From Rapana venosa (Eukaryota; Mollusca; Gastropoda; Neogastropoda; Muricidae): DNA of 64,000 bases. Made by a program: the position numbers and the translations under genes. Under the pieces are notes generated by a model, which was given only the letters and a program-made list of their open reading frames with translations, was not told the DNA's origin and did not search any database. This document shows, piece by piece, positions 1-13,700 of this stretch (within the stretch, counting starts at the first letter, position 1; every line of letters starts with the position of its first letter). Location: positions 7,498,950 to 7,562,949 of the forward strand of contig CM054145.1 of the NCBI GenBank assembly GCA_028751875.1, read 5' to 3'.

Positions 1-535
1 GGCTGAGTTGCCCTGTAATGTTCCAAAAAGGACGTTGCCTGAGTTGTCCTGTAATGCTCCAAAAAGGACGTTGGCTGAGTTGTCCTGTAATGCTCCAATA
101 AGGACATTCCTGAGTTGCCCTGTAATGCTCCAAAAAGGACATTGGCTGAGTTGTCCTGTAATGTTCCAAAAAGGACATTGGCTGAGTTGCCCTGTAATGT
201 TCCAAAAAGGACATTGGCTGAGTTGCCCTGTAATGTTCCAATAAGGACATTGGCTGAGTTGTCCTGTAATGTTCCAATAATGACATTGGCCGAGTTGCCC
301 TGTAATGTTCCAATAAGGACATTGGCTGAGTTGCCCTGTAATGTACCCAAAAAGGACTTTGCCTGAGTTGCCCTGTAATGTTCCAAAAAGGACATTGCCC
401 GAGTTGTCCTGTAATGTTCCAATAAGGACATTGCCTGAGTTGCCCTGTAATGTTCCCAAAAGGACATTGCCCAAGTTGTCCTGTAATGCTCCAAAAAGGA
501 TGTTGGCTGAGTTGTCCTGTCATGTTCCCATAAGG
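1..535. repeat. 36-bp minisatellite, about 15 copies
   Basis: A 36-base unit (core gttgccctgtaatgttcc followed by an A-rich stretch and ggacattg) runs head to tail with scattered substitutions and no large indels. Because 36 is a multiple of three, the array stays open in several frames, but it lies in the intron upstream of the first visible KDM1A exon, with a normal acceptor at 570-571 just after it. The short open frames are by-products of the repeat, not genes. Confidence 0.93.
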
Positions 536-571
536 AGGGACTCTAAGACCCATGGTGTTGGGGTGTTGCAG

Positions 572-678
572 TGAAGCGTCACGGCAGGGTCATCATCATC
601 GGAGCTGGCATCGCGGGGCTGGGAGCCGCCAGACAGTTGATGTCTTTTGGCATGGAGGTCGTCCTGCTAGAAGCACGG
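572..678 (+). CDS. KDM1A: KDM1A exon with FAD-binding loop
   Basis: Acceptor ttgcag ends at 571 and donor gtaaga starts at 679. The exon opens two bases into a codon and ends on a complete codon (phase 0). It encodes [20 protein letters not shown] then [15 protein letters not shown], the Rossmann beta-alpha-beta FAD motif. It is the first recognisable exon in the window, so the protein begins upstream. Confidence 0.93.
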
Positions 679-3600
679 GTAAGATCGCCTTCTGGATCTT
701 GGGTCACTTTTTGAAATAAAATTTAAAAAAACCCATTTGGGTTCCTCGGCTGGAATTCTGAGGTTCGCCAATGGTGAGATTTTGTGTGTGCGACCGTTTT
801 TAACCATCATAAAGGTAGCCGCATTCTGACTTCGGGGATGTATGCTGGGTATATACCTGAAGTCGGAATGCAGCTACCTAAATGGTGGGTGGGTGTCGCA
901 TGTCGTTAAACTCTCACCATTGGTTAACCTAGAATTTCTAGCCAAGGAACCATCCCTCCCCAACAAAAAAAGAAGAAAGTATGCTGGGTTTGTTTGTGTA
1001 TCTAACCCACTGAACACCATCACGCATATTTGATCTTCTGCGCGAGCGTTTATATATATACATGGAGACAATGAAGGCACTGGCAGGTCTGCACTTGGAG
1101 TTGACCTGGGAGATGGTAAAAGATCCCCACCCTTAATTTCTCCAGATGCTGCCAGGATTCAAACCCACGACGTCATGGACCCGTGGGATCGAAGTCGAAA
1201 GATCTTAACCACTCGGCTATAGCGTCTCTCATTTTACTTTTGTTTTTGGAGGTTATTTTTTGAGGAAAGGGAGAGAGGAGGAGGACGTGCTGTTTGTCTA
1301 TACTGTATCTTTGAAGTTGTTTCAGGTTTTTTTTGGTTTGTTTTTTAAACTGCTGTAGATATAGTATTTCTGTAAACGCTTTAGTCAACTGCCATATTTG
1401 CTGTTGTAGCTGCCATGTTTGTTGTTGTAGCTGCCATGTTTGTTGTTGTAGCTGCCATGTTTGTTGTTTATTCTAGGCTGCCATGTTTGTTGTTGTAGCT
1501 GCCATGTTTGTTGTTGTAGCTGCCATGTTTGTTGTTGTTGTAGCTGCCATGTTTGTTGTTGTAGCTGCCATGTTGTTGTTGTAGCTGCCATGTTGTTGTT
1601 GTAGCTGCCATGTTTGTTGTTGTAGCTGCCATGGTGGTTGTTGTAGCTGCCATGGTTTGTTGTGTGTAGCTGCCATGTTTGTTGTTCTAAGTGCCATGTT
1701 TGTTGTTGTAGCTGCCATGTTTGTTGTTCTAAGTGCCATGTTTGTTGTTGTAGCTGCCATGTTTGTTGTTGTAAGTGCCATGTTTGTTGTTCTAAGTGCC
1801 ATGTTTGTTGTTGTAGCTCCATGTTTGTTGTTGTAGCTGCCATGTTTGTTGTTGTAGCTTCCATGTTTGTTGTTGTAGCTGCCATGTTTGTTGTTATAGC
1901 TGCCATGTTTGTTGTTGTAGCTGCCATGTTTGTTGTTGTAGCTGCCATGTTTGTTGTTGTTGTAGCTGCCATGTTTGTTGTTATAGCTGCCATGTTTGTT
2001 GTTGTTGCAGCTGCCATGTTTGTTGTTGTAGCTGCCATGTTTGTTGTTCTAAGTGGCATGTTTGTTGTTGTAAGTGCCATGTTTGTTGTTGTAAGTGCCA
2101 TGTTTGTTGTTGTAAGTGCCATGTTTGTTGTTCTAAGTGCCATGTTTGTTGTTCTAAGTGCCATGTTTGTTGTTGCAAAGGATGTGTGGAGGCCGTATGT
2201 GCACATTCAGTAAGGGGAATCTATGTCGCAAGCCTGTGGAGCTGCCATGTTGGTTGACAGTTAGCTCCATGGTTTGTTGGTTAGTGTCCATTTGTGTTTG
2301 TTTGTAGAGTATTGAAGTGTGTTTCACTCAGATTTTTGACAGAATGATATATCTCTGGTGGAAGGATTGCTCAGTGTCGAACACTGCTTTCCCAGCAAGT
2401 TAAGCAGCGTCGAGCGTGGTTACCACTTGCATGGGTGACCGTTTTCGCGCCTTGGCTTCAGTTCATTTCCCCCAGTTCACCCAGCTGTAAATGGGTACCT
2501 GCCCTCTTTAGGGTCAGGGAAGGTAAAGCAGGGAGGGAGAGGAGATGGGCGCCGCCCTCAATATGCTGGCCCCTAGAGAAGCTGATGTCTCTGATGCTCG
2601 CTCCCCTACGACCACACAGGTTATGGGACACCTTTACCTTTTTATATACCTTTGTTTTACATTCTTATTGCATACACAGCTGTCAGGCTCTTAGCTGCTC
2701 TCAGCCACTCAATGGATCCCATCCGGTGCTAGATATAGCAGAAACTGACCGCACTTGGACTTGGTAAAAGGAAGGGGCTGATTTTTAGCACTGGACCCTT
2801 GACCATGAGTTATGCTGGATTTGCGTACTGTGCATAAAGTGCTTTGTTTTTTTAAGTGAAGGGCTTCTTAGGGACATGTTTTAGACATAAAGACATCAAT
2901 GTGTGTGAGTGTGTGTGTGTGGTTGCATGCATGTGTGTGCATGCCAGCATTCATGCGGGCCTGTGCTTGTGTGTGTATTTGATTGATTTTTTATTCTGTT
3001 ATTTTAAAAACAGATATAGAAAAAGGTAAAACGTAGAAAGGATAATGGAATAAGTACTTATGTGCTTAAAAAAAAAAAATCCAGTCCCTGTGTGTATGCA
3101 GTTTTGTGTGTGTCTGTGTGTGTGCATGTGTGTGTGTGTGCATTTGTGAGTAAATCTTCAATGATGAGAGTTCACAGTGGATTTCAGGAGTGTGTGTGTG
3201 TGTGTGTGTGTTTGTGCGCACGTGTCTGCGTGTCTGTATGTGCACGTATTTGTGTGCGCATTTTTGAGTAAATCTGCATCAAGGACAAGTGGATAGTGGA
3301 TTTCATGCATATGTGTGTGTATGCGCGTGTGCATGTGTCTGTGCATAGATATGTGTGTGTGTATGCACAAGCACATGTGTGTGCGCACGTGTTCATGTGT
3401 TTGTATGTGCACGTATGTGTGTGTGTGTGTGCGCATTGGTGAGTAAATGATTATCAAGGACTAGTGCTAAAGTGGACATTGGATTTCAGGGGGCAATCCA
3501 GTCACCATACTGAGTCGGCAGATCAACATGGAGCTCCACAAGATCAAACAGAAGTGCCCCTTGTACGAGAGTAACGGCAGCACAGTAAGTGTATGTATTT

Positions 3601-6600
3601 GCGTGTGTGTGTGAGAGAGAGAGAGAGTGAGTGTGTGTAGGTGTGAGAGTGGGTGTGGATGTGTGTGTGAGTGTGTGTGTGTGTGTGTGCATTTGTGTGT
3701 GGGTGTGAAAGTGTAGAATCAAAGTCAAATTTTTATTTCCAGATGGTATATTGAATAAATGAAACAGTTGCTTTTTCCCCCCATCAAGGTGTGTGTGGGT
3801 GTATGTGTGTTTGTGTGTGTGTGTGTGTGTGTGACATGTGCATGCCTCTGTGTGAGTGTGTGTGTGAGTGAGTGAGTGTATGTGTGTGTGTGCACACGCG
3901 CACATGTGTACGTGCGTGTGTGCATGTGTGTGTGCATTTGTGTGTGTGCATGTGTGTGTGAATTATAATGGAGAGAGATACCTAGACAGAGAGAGAGAGA
4001 GAGAGAACTCTGAACTCTGAACTGTTTCATGATTAGGCCTATGGCCCATATCCCTGGGGTGTTTATAAACAAATGATCACACAAGACACAGCGATTGATA
4101 CAAAACAAATTCATGCATTGCTAGATTTTCCATTTAAACTTGCTCTGCTACTGGTATACTGCACTTATCAAGTGCTTTCATAACGAAATTGGCAAGACGA
4201 TTAATAGTCAGCTTATTTCAGATGCAAGTAACATAGTTAATTTAAACAATGATGGACTATTGTGCTTTTTTGCAATCAACTGTTCCCGAATGTTGGCGTA
4301 TTTTGGACACATTAATACAAAGTGGATTTCTGTTTCTGTTCCGCACTGACAAATCAGGCACATAAGATCTGCTTCTGACAGAGTATTTCTGAAACGCAGT
4401 TTATGTACTTTCAGCTGAGAGACACCTAGTTGTAATCGTATCAGAGCATTCCTTGCTTTTATATGTTTAATATGTTGTAGAAAAAGTGGCACAGAAAAGT
4501 TAGATTTAAATGTTGAGTATATGGTGTATCTTTTGTGACTGGATATTTTCTGTCCATTCTTGAACATAAACAGCAGTTAACCGCTTCTTCAGCATCTTAA
4601 TAAACATTTTCTCATCACCTATTCCTTGATTTTCCCAAGCATCACTGAAACCATACTGGTACAAGAAAATACGTATTGATGAGGGCCACGATCTCTTATT
4701 CCTTTCATGCAAAAGAAGTTGTTGTTGTTGTGCGTTCCCCAGCTTTACACTCTGGGGGTCACCCAGAACATGCACTCTGACTCACTCATCCCACCTGGGA
4801 ATCACTGTGAGATAGGAAGCACACCGGATGGAAGTTTGCGTGTATGACTATTTTCAAGTACCTTGCAAAATAGGCAGCCATACTCCGACTTCAGAGGATT
4901 TTTTTTCTCCTTTAAAACAATAAAAGAAGAGTGCACGTTGTTAAGTTAAGAGCTTGTCATGGCTGAAGGTAAATCTCAACACAACATTTTACAACATAAC
5001 AACATTTTAGTGTAGGCCTTGGCAATTAGCTGGCATCAATAACGGACACAGCTTTTGGCCTGGGCCAAATGCAAAAGAAGTGACATAAGCTTTATCAGGA
5101 AGCTGCTCATCTCTTATCTGTATAATTCTTAACCAGAATCGAGAGAGACAGAGAGAGCGACAGACAGAGAGTCAGAGAGAGAGACAGAGAGAGAGACAGA
5201 GAGAGAGACGAGAGGTGAGGGTGAGTGGTAAGGTTGATAGCAAGATGAGGGCGAGGGATTGTTTATGGGAGTGTGTGTGTGTGATCCAAAGATGTAAGCA
5301 TACGTTTTTGTGAATATAATGCATTCATGTGTAGCTGTATGTATTGCAGTATGTGTATGGGAAATGCATTTGACTATGTGTGTGCTTGTTTTTATATTGT
5401 GATTTGTGGTGTGGGTTTTGAATTCAGAGTAGTGTTTCTAGGAAGAGGAGCATGACTTTGGTATGGTATGTCCGTTTTTCTTTCTTTTTCTAGCTGCTGC
5501 TCAAAATGTTTGTTGTTGTTGTTGTTGTTGCTTCACACCCAGGGGGTCACCCAGAACATGCACTCTGACTCACTCATCCCACCTGGGAATCACTGTGAGA
5601 TAGGAAGTACACTGGATAAGAAGTTTGTGAGTGTATTCGACTGTTTTCAAGTACCTCACCACATAGGCAGCCATACTTTGCCTTCAGAGGATTTTTCTCC
5701 TTAATCGCGAGTGCTGGTTGTTTTATGTAAAGAGCTTGTCATGGCTGAAGGCAATCTCAACACAACACGTTACAACATAACAACGTTTTAGTGTAGGTTT
5801 TGGCAATTAGCTGACATCAACAACTGACACAGCTTTTGGCCTGGTTCTTGCTCAAAATGTTTTGCTCTGTAAGTAAGAAAAGAGAGTGGAGGGAATTTGT
5901 GGGTGGGTTTTTTTCATGTAAAAAAAAAAATTGCAATGAAAAGCTTGTAGAAATGAAAGTAGAATCAAGTCTCCTTAACCCTTTACCATTCGCATTTCTT
6001 ACAGAGAAACTCTCTGTAGTATTCGGAAATTTATGCTGTTTTTTTCAGAGAATAAGGTACCTCAAGTACACATAGTCCTGTACAGTTACTATTGTTCGCA
6101 GAGCAGTCATATTTGGCCAAAGTATTCATATGATGTCATACTTTGTTCTGCACCCCAAGATGTGTGTCCTACCTACATGTGTCGTGCTGCTGTCCCCTCT
6201 TTGTCACCAAATACAGGTAACATTGCAGTGACATCATGCTGTTAGTCTACAACTACCCTCTAACATGCGCAATATAGGTATGTGATTAAAAAAAATAATA
6301 AGTGTGGTCCTGCCTGAATGTGTCCTCCATGGCATCCACCGTCATGGTAATCCAATCGAACATTCACACGTCACAAAATTACTGTCACCAAGTCTACACT
6401 TCCTCAGTGGAAAGTATTCAAACATATTGAAAACGACGTTGACTAATGCGCGTATATACATCATTTACAAATATATGCTGACGCCTACTATTTACAGACA
6501 CTAGTGTGTCCTTCACCAATAGCTAGCTACATGGCTGTCACAATGCAGGTGTCACAGCCAGTGTCGCGTCCAGGTGTGTTGGCGTGTTTCTCAGGTGAAA

Positions 6601-9600
6601 ATACTGATTAATTTTGAGAAATCTGGTTTTCGTCATAATATTACTGATCTGTGACTCAGAAAATGTCAAATCAGTAGGCCAGTAGAGATGAAGCCTCGGC
6701 AAACGCTTGATCCCCATCATGATCAAAACTGACAGTAAGCCCAAATTTCATCAGTGTTGTTTCTGTCCGTAATGGATCTATGACTAAGCCTTTCACAGCG
6801 ATCTTTTGCCTGGCATAATTGTTAGTTTCATCTGCTACAATTTGGAAAAAATGTTGGGGCACAAACAAAACAAAGTAATCTAAGAGCTTGGCATTCAGTG
6901 GGAGAGTTTGTGCCGGCCCAGTCGGCAGCGTGCGCAAGGCACTTGTGCGCTGCCCATGTCGTCTGCTATGAAGCCAACGGAATGTTATCCTCAGCATCAC
7001 TTTCCGACTCACTACCTTCTCCTATTTCATCTCTTTCTTCTACATCTACTTCAACATTTTATTCTCTTTCGAACTGTTTCACTTGAGCCAAAATAGCTTC
7101 AATTTCCACATCAGTATATTCCTCCCAAATTGTATGCTCAATCTTTGCTGCCATTTTTAGCTACAAGAAAGCGTGGGAAAGACAAAGCCAGTCACTGGCC
7201 AATTTCTTGTGAAAGGGAGGCTGTGTAGCACTGAATTTGGTGTCCATTCCTTCCTTAGTTTATGCTGACCTCAGTGGAATGTTCATTCATAGTGTGCGTG
7301 TACTAGGTAGAGCTTAGTGCGTGAGGGAAAATCCCCACTAGGCTGAAATGACGTCCGGCGGGCTGCGGCGGGTATAAATAGATGCGGGCAAGCGGGCAGC
7401 GGCGGGCTACGGCGGGTAAAAATGGGAAAGGGTTAATACAGTTCTGTTCTTGTGTTTTATCTCTGAAGTTGGTATGAAGCTACCTAAGTGGTGGTGGTTG
7501 CACACGCAAACATCTCACCGGTGGTGAACCTCAGAACTCTAGCCGAAGAACAAAACAACAAAAAACCCCAAAAAGTCTTTGAGGATAATGGAAGAAGCAC
7601 CCATGTTCTTTTTGTTTTTACATCCAGTCCCTTGTGTGAATGTGGTTTGTTAAATATTGTCATCCACTCCCGTTGACCCAACATGGCCTAGTCTTTCAAA
7701 AGGCAGAACAGGTTTTAACGTGTGCGCAATGGAAAGCAGACCACCACATCATAAAAAGAGCAATGAACTTCGTAGTGGATGGAAAGAGACCAAAGGGAAG
7801 ACCTAGCAAAACCTGGGCTGCCTGTATTGCAGATGATCTTAGAGAAAGGGGCATAAATGAGGAGGAAGCTCAAAACAGAGAGATGGAGAAGGCTCATCAA
7901 TGTCAAACATCCCTTGGGAGAAACATGACAAAAAAGGAAGAAGAAGAAGATGTTTTTCGTGCATTTGAACACGAGGACTTGGTTCATAGTCTCATCTGAA
8001 GGAGTTATTATGCTGTCCCAGTGCAGTGTATCTCTATGTATAACCCCTATGTATAGCATACAGATTGCCTGCTGCTGGGCATGCCATATCATCCATACCA
8101 CAGGCCCAACTTTTCTATGAATATAAAGGTGCCCTTGAGAAAAGCTGTACAATAGTTTCAGGTCTCACCTGTTGGCATCACCGAATCTGTTGTTAGCCAC
8201 TGCTCCCAATGAATTATAGAGACATGATCCTCCTTTTCCATCAGCTCCGGTCTTCGCTGGTTCTGCTTCTTCTTTTTCTTCTTTGTCGAACGCTCAGACA
8301 GCAACTATTGTTGTCTGTTATATTTGCAAACACTTGTTGCGCTGCCGATAAACTCCTGACGAGACAGGCCCAGCACATCCAGCTCTGGCACGGGAGAGAA
8401 TTGTTATCAGCCGTCGTGTTCATGTTCATTTTCATTGTTTGAGCACACCGTAAGCTACAAGCTTGTTGTTGTTGCTATGATTCCAAACTGCTGTTTGTTT
8501 TCAATGTTTTTAATACTCATTTCTGGCTAAAAACTATTCAAACCAATTGTTATCTTCCAAGTCTTTCTGGGAAAAAAGGCAGGAGAATAGACCAAGGAGA
8601 GCAGAACGTAGACAAGAAGAAGGAGGTGACAGGGAGGAAAGAGGAACAAGGCAAAGACAGGGATAGAAAATGAGGGGATTTTTAGCAGAGAATGTCCAGA
8701 AGGTGGGGATGCTGTTCATTCTGACAGCCCCCAGCACCCCAGGTGAAGCTGACCAGCCCTGCTGACTGCATGTATTCTCGTGCTACAGGATTCCGTGATG
8801 TTGCCAGTGAGAGAAACTTGTGGTCTGTCTGTTTTTTCCCCCATTTCTCTCTGCTCTTACCATGATGAAAGACAGTTTTTCATGAGGTTCACATCTTGGT
8901 TTTGTAGCGCATGGTCAGTATATCTTAATTTCCGTTCATTTTATTAAAAGTGAGAAACTGACTTCTTGTTGTTCCCATTTCATGTGATGTGCGACACTGC
9001 ATGTGAAAATCATGGATACAGGTCAAAATTCAGAAATGAGATTGAAGTGTAATCTAAAAGAAGAGATCGTTCTGAACAAGACACAAACAAACAGATTTCA
9101 GTTATCTTTATTACTGTATGAGATACACACGCTGGAGTCTCCAGGTGATCAGTGACCGTGGCTTTAGCGGTGTTCACTTTAACAGCACAAAACTACAGCT
9201 GGCCACTTTCCATGATTTTCACGTGCATGCAGCGTCACGCATGCTTTCCTTTGTTGTGTTCAGGTGTTGAAGGAGAAGGACGAGATGGTGGAGCGTGAGT
9301 TCAACCGTCTGCTGGAAACGACATCCTACATCTCGCACCAGATGAACTTCAACGAAGTGAACGGACGACCCATGTCGCTGGGGCAGGCTTTGGAGGCTGT
9401 GATCCTGTGAGTCTTTCTCTGTGTGTGGGTGTAGTGGGGGTGTGTGGGTGGGTGGATGTGGGTGGGTGGGTGTGGGTGTGTGTGTGTGGTGGGTGGGTGG
9501 ATGTGGGTGTGTAATGTGTGTGTGTGTGTGTTGGGTGTGTGTGTGTGTGTATGTTGGGTGTGTTGGTGTGTGTGTGGGTGGGTGGATGGATGTGGGTGTA

Positions 9601-10725
9601 TAAGGTGTGTGGGTGGGTGGGTGGATGTGGGTGTAATGTGTGTGTGTGTGTTGGGTGTGTGTGTGTGTGTGGGTGGGTGGGTGTGTGTGTGGGTGTGGGT
9701 GGGTGGATGTGTGTGTGTAAGGTGTGTGTTGGGTGTGACTGTGTTGTGTGGCTGTGTGTGTGTGTTGGGTATGTGTGTGTGTGTGTTGGGGGTGTGTGTG
9801 TGTGTATGCGTGGGTGGGTGGATGTGGGTGTGTAAGGTGTGTGTGTGGGTGGGTGGATAGATGGTGTGTGTGCGTGGGTGGGTGGATGTGGGTGTGTGTG
9901 TGTTGGGTGTGTGTGTGTGTGTTGGGTGTGTGTGGTGTATGTATGAGTTTGTGTGTGTGTGTGTTAGGTGGGTGTGTGTGTGTGTTGGTTGTGTGTGTGT
10001 GTGTGTGGCTGTGTGTGTGTTTTGTGTGTGTGTGTTTGTGTGTGTGTGTGTGCGCATGTGTGTGTTTGTTTGCGTGTGTTTGAGTGTCTTTGTGTGTCTT
10101 TGTGTGTATGTGTGTGTAATATGTGTTGTGTGTGTGTGTTTGCACAGACAATATTGACTGGAATAGGTTACCACCCCCTTGACTACTTTACAACATACCA
10201 ATTTATGAATTCCAGTCTGTTGGAGCAAAATTGTGATTTCTTCAGTAGGTTGACCAAAGTCTCATAATGCATTTATTGAGGTAGTTTAAAGATTTTTGGC
10301 ATGATTTTTAGCTTCTACTTTTTGCTGCAGTGTTGGTTATGAAACTGTTTGATTTTATTTTGTGATTACTATGGAAAAAATGGGTATGACGTACAATTCA
10401 AGGAAACAAAAGGTCCAATTTTCGGAATATAAAAAGGCTTATGGTACAGCACACAAAATAGCACAAAACACCCCACAAGTTGGTACTTACATAGGCAGCT
10501 GACGTCTTCTAAACACACATGTACACAAAATGACTGAAGGGACAAGAGGCTAAGGTTTTGTTCTTTGTGTAAAATTGCTTGTGTTGTGTGTGTGTGTGTA
10601 TGTGTGTGTGTGTGTGTGAATGTGTGTGTGTGTGTGTATGTGTGTGTGTGTGTGTGTATGTGTGTGTGTGTGTATGTGTGTGTGTGTGTGTATGTGTGTG
10701 TGTGTGTGTGTGTATGTGTGTGTGT

Positions 10726-10764
<39 letters not shown>

Positions 10765-13700
10765 TGTGTGTGTGTGTGTGTGCACAACATGGTCTTTGGA
10801 CTGCATCATCTTATCCAGTAAAAGCTGTTTTGTGCTTGAAAATAAAGCTTAATGTCATCAAAGAAGTCTTTGTTCTGTGATTGAAATACTGATTATTGGA
10901 TTTAGATGACTTTGGCTTATGTTTAAAATGTTTTTATACTGTGAAGTGTTATGTTGATATTGTTTTCTTCTATGACAATCTCCTAGCATACAGCCTGTAC
11001 TCTTCTTCAAAGGAGATTAAAAAACAATCCTCTGAAGTCGGAGTACAGCCACCTATGTGGCAGAGTTCTTGAAAACAGCCATACATAACAAACTCTCACA
11101 TCCAGTATGTGCTTACGGTCTGGTAGTGATTCCCAGGTGGGATGAGCGAGTCAGAGCGCACGTATTCTGAGTGACTTTCAGGGTGTTATGCTGAGGAATG
11201 TCCACCACTCTACAACAACAAATACAAAATCGAAGGTCGTTAGTGGCAACCCTGCTGTTTTTCATTCAAGTCTGACGGACGCTACAGCCGAGTGGTTAAG
11301 ACTGACTGTCTTCAGTCACCTGGGTCCATGAAGTTGAGGGTTCGAATCTCGGCGTCGTCTGATGAATTAAGAGTGGGGATTTTTTTTTACGATCTACCAG
11401 GTAAACTTCAAGTGCAGACCTGAAAGTTCCTTAATCCCTTTCATGAATAGACACGTGGAGAAGATCAAATATGCACATCAAAGATCCTGTCATTCATATC
11501 GGCATTCACTGGGTTACAGAAACTCAAACATACCCAACGTACACGCCCGAAATTGGAATGCGGCTACCTTCAAGGTGGGCAAAAACGGTCACAGCATCTC
11601 ACCATTAGTGAATGTAGGAGCTGTAGTCAAAGAATAACCCCCTAAATCAACAACAACAACAACAACAAAAGATGTTTTCTTTGTTTTTGCAGGTTGCAGG
11701 AGAAGCACGTGAAGGAGAAACAGATTGAACACCAGAAGCGGCTGATTGAACTGCAGGAGAAACTGAGAAAGACTCAGTCCCAGGCGGGTGGTTATCCATC
11801 TACTGTGCATGCGTGCATGTGTGTTTGAGTGTGTGTGTGTGTGCGCATGTGTGTGTGTGATCTGAACTGTCCCTAAGGTAGGGCAAGGGGGCTGTAACAG
11901 GTCCATCATGAATTGTTACAAGTTAATGCTACATTCATATGCCTCTTACAGCTGTAGAGCAGACGGAAAAAAAACCCCAAAACAAAACACACAAACACCC
12001 CCCCAAAAAACCCCAACAACACCAACCTGTAGAGCAGATGTGAAAAAGGCGTACACGCGTTGGAAAAGGCATTCATACTCATCTGCATGCTCCTTTATTA
12101 TTTATTTCAAGGATACTGGAATAAGCGCTCGCATGCTTTTTTTTACATCCAGTCCTCATGTGTATGCAGTTTTTGTCAATTTTCACATTTGTGTTCCTAC
12201 CTGCACACAAGGGCCTTCTTGACCGCATGCACGGCTGAAATGGAACAAGAACACACAGATTTTTCTTTTTTGCTGGGAGGGTTCGTGAGTGAGTGTCTGT
12301 GGCGGTGTAAACACCTTGAGCAGGGTGAGGAGAAGTGAGGAGGGGGTGGGCGCGACCACATGGTTTTTTCCCCTGTCGGTATAGTCGCTGTGCGTGGCAG
12401 TATGAATCAATGTACCCATGATGTTTATAGTAACTATTGGTTAAAAGGGCATAATAATAATAATAATAAATGGAACTTATATAGCGCTATATCTTGCAAA
12501 GACAAATCAAAGCGCATGCATTCAACCTAATCTTACACAGTCATGCAATCAATGATAAATAATCAAAAGTTTAAACAAACAGATATTTACAAACATGGTG
12601 CAATGCAGACAAAATCTATGAAATAAAGTTTCGATAGTCAAATGTTTTTCAAAAGCACACATACACTCGCACAGGCCGTATACTTTAGCAGGGTGATAGA
12701 ACATGGGTTAGATATGAAACAGGAGGGGGGGAAGTCTTAGGTTTGAAATAAATATGTCTTGAGGCTGGATTTAAAAGTGTCATAACTAGGTTTCTGGCGA
12801 AGAGAGAGAGGAAGGTTGTTCCAGATGGATGGACCAGAAATAGAGAATGAGCGGCGGCCAACAGTGGATTGGTTGAATCTAGGTATTCGTAGGCACAAGG
12901 TATCTGCAGTAGAGCGGAGGGAACGTGAAGGAGTGTACAGGTTAAGACATTCACATAGGTAGGAGGGTGCAGTTTTGTGGAGACATTTGTAACAGAGGGT
13001 ACTGATCTTATAATCTACTCTCTGTGGCACAGGCAGCCAGTGGAGAGATCGCAAGAGAGGGGTAATGTGCTCAGATTTTTTCTTTCTGAGAACTAGTCGA
13101 GCTGCGGAGTTTTGTATACGTTGAAGGGAGTGGATAGATGTTGCTGGAAGACCAGCTAAAAGAGAATTGCAATAGTCCAGACGTGAGAGAATGAGAGAAG
13201 TGACAAGTTTGGCTGTTGCATCAGTGGACAGGTACTTTCGAATTGCACTAATACGCCGTAATTGATAGTAGCACGACTGACAGGTCTGGGTGATGAATTT
13301 TTTCATAGAGAATGTGTTGTCGATAATGACACCTAGATACTTCACGGAAGTGGATAGAGGGACTGATGTATTGCCGAGTTCTATTGAAGTTGTTGTAATG
13401 GAAGAGAGTTTGTGTTTGGTCCCTACAAACATGGCTTCGGTTTTATCTGCGTTTAACTGTAACTTGTTTTGTATCATCCAGTTTTGGATATCTTGAAAGC
13501 AGTAGGCCATCTTTGTCAAGAGAGAAGGCAGATTTTCAGGTGTAACACTACTTTGAATCTGAGAGTCATCTGCATAAAAGTGATGGTTGATATGATGACG
13601 GTTTTGACGGTTTATGTGATAGTGGAGCAGTATAGAGAGTGAAAAGAACAGGGCCGAGAACTGATCCCTGCGGGACACCACATTCCAGTTTGGCAGGTAT

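Noticed and set aside
1155..1228. tRNA gene
   Set aside because: tRNA-like boxes A and B are present here and at 11281, 17206, 36780, 48721 and elsewhere, but each is followed by a shared repeat body and lacks a full cloverleaf, so these are SINE heads.
1385..2206. 273-codon open frame on the minus strand
   Set aside because: It is the 21-bp minisatellite translated; unit length divisible by three keeps it open. No start context, splice sites or homology.
9219..10267. Long histidine/threonine or cysteine/valine open frames
   Set aside because: Translations of TG-rich simple sequence; the only real coding part is the KDM1A exon at 9264-9406.
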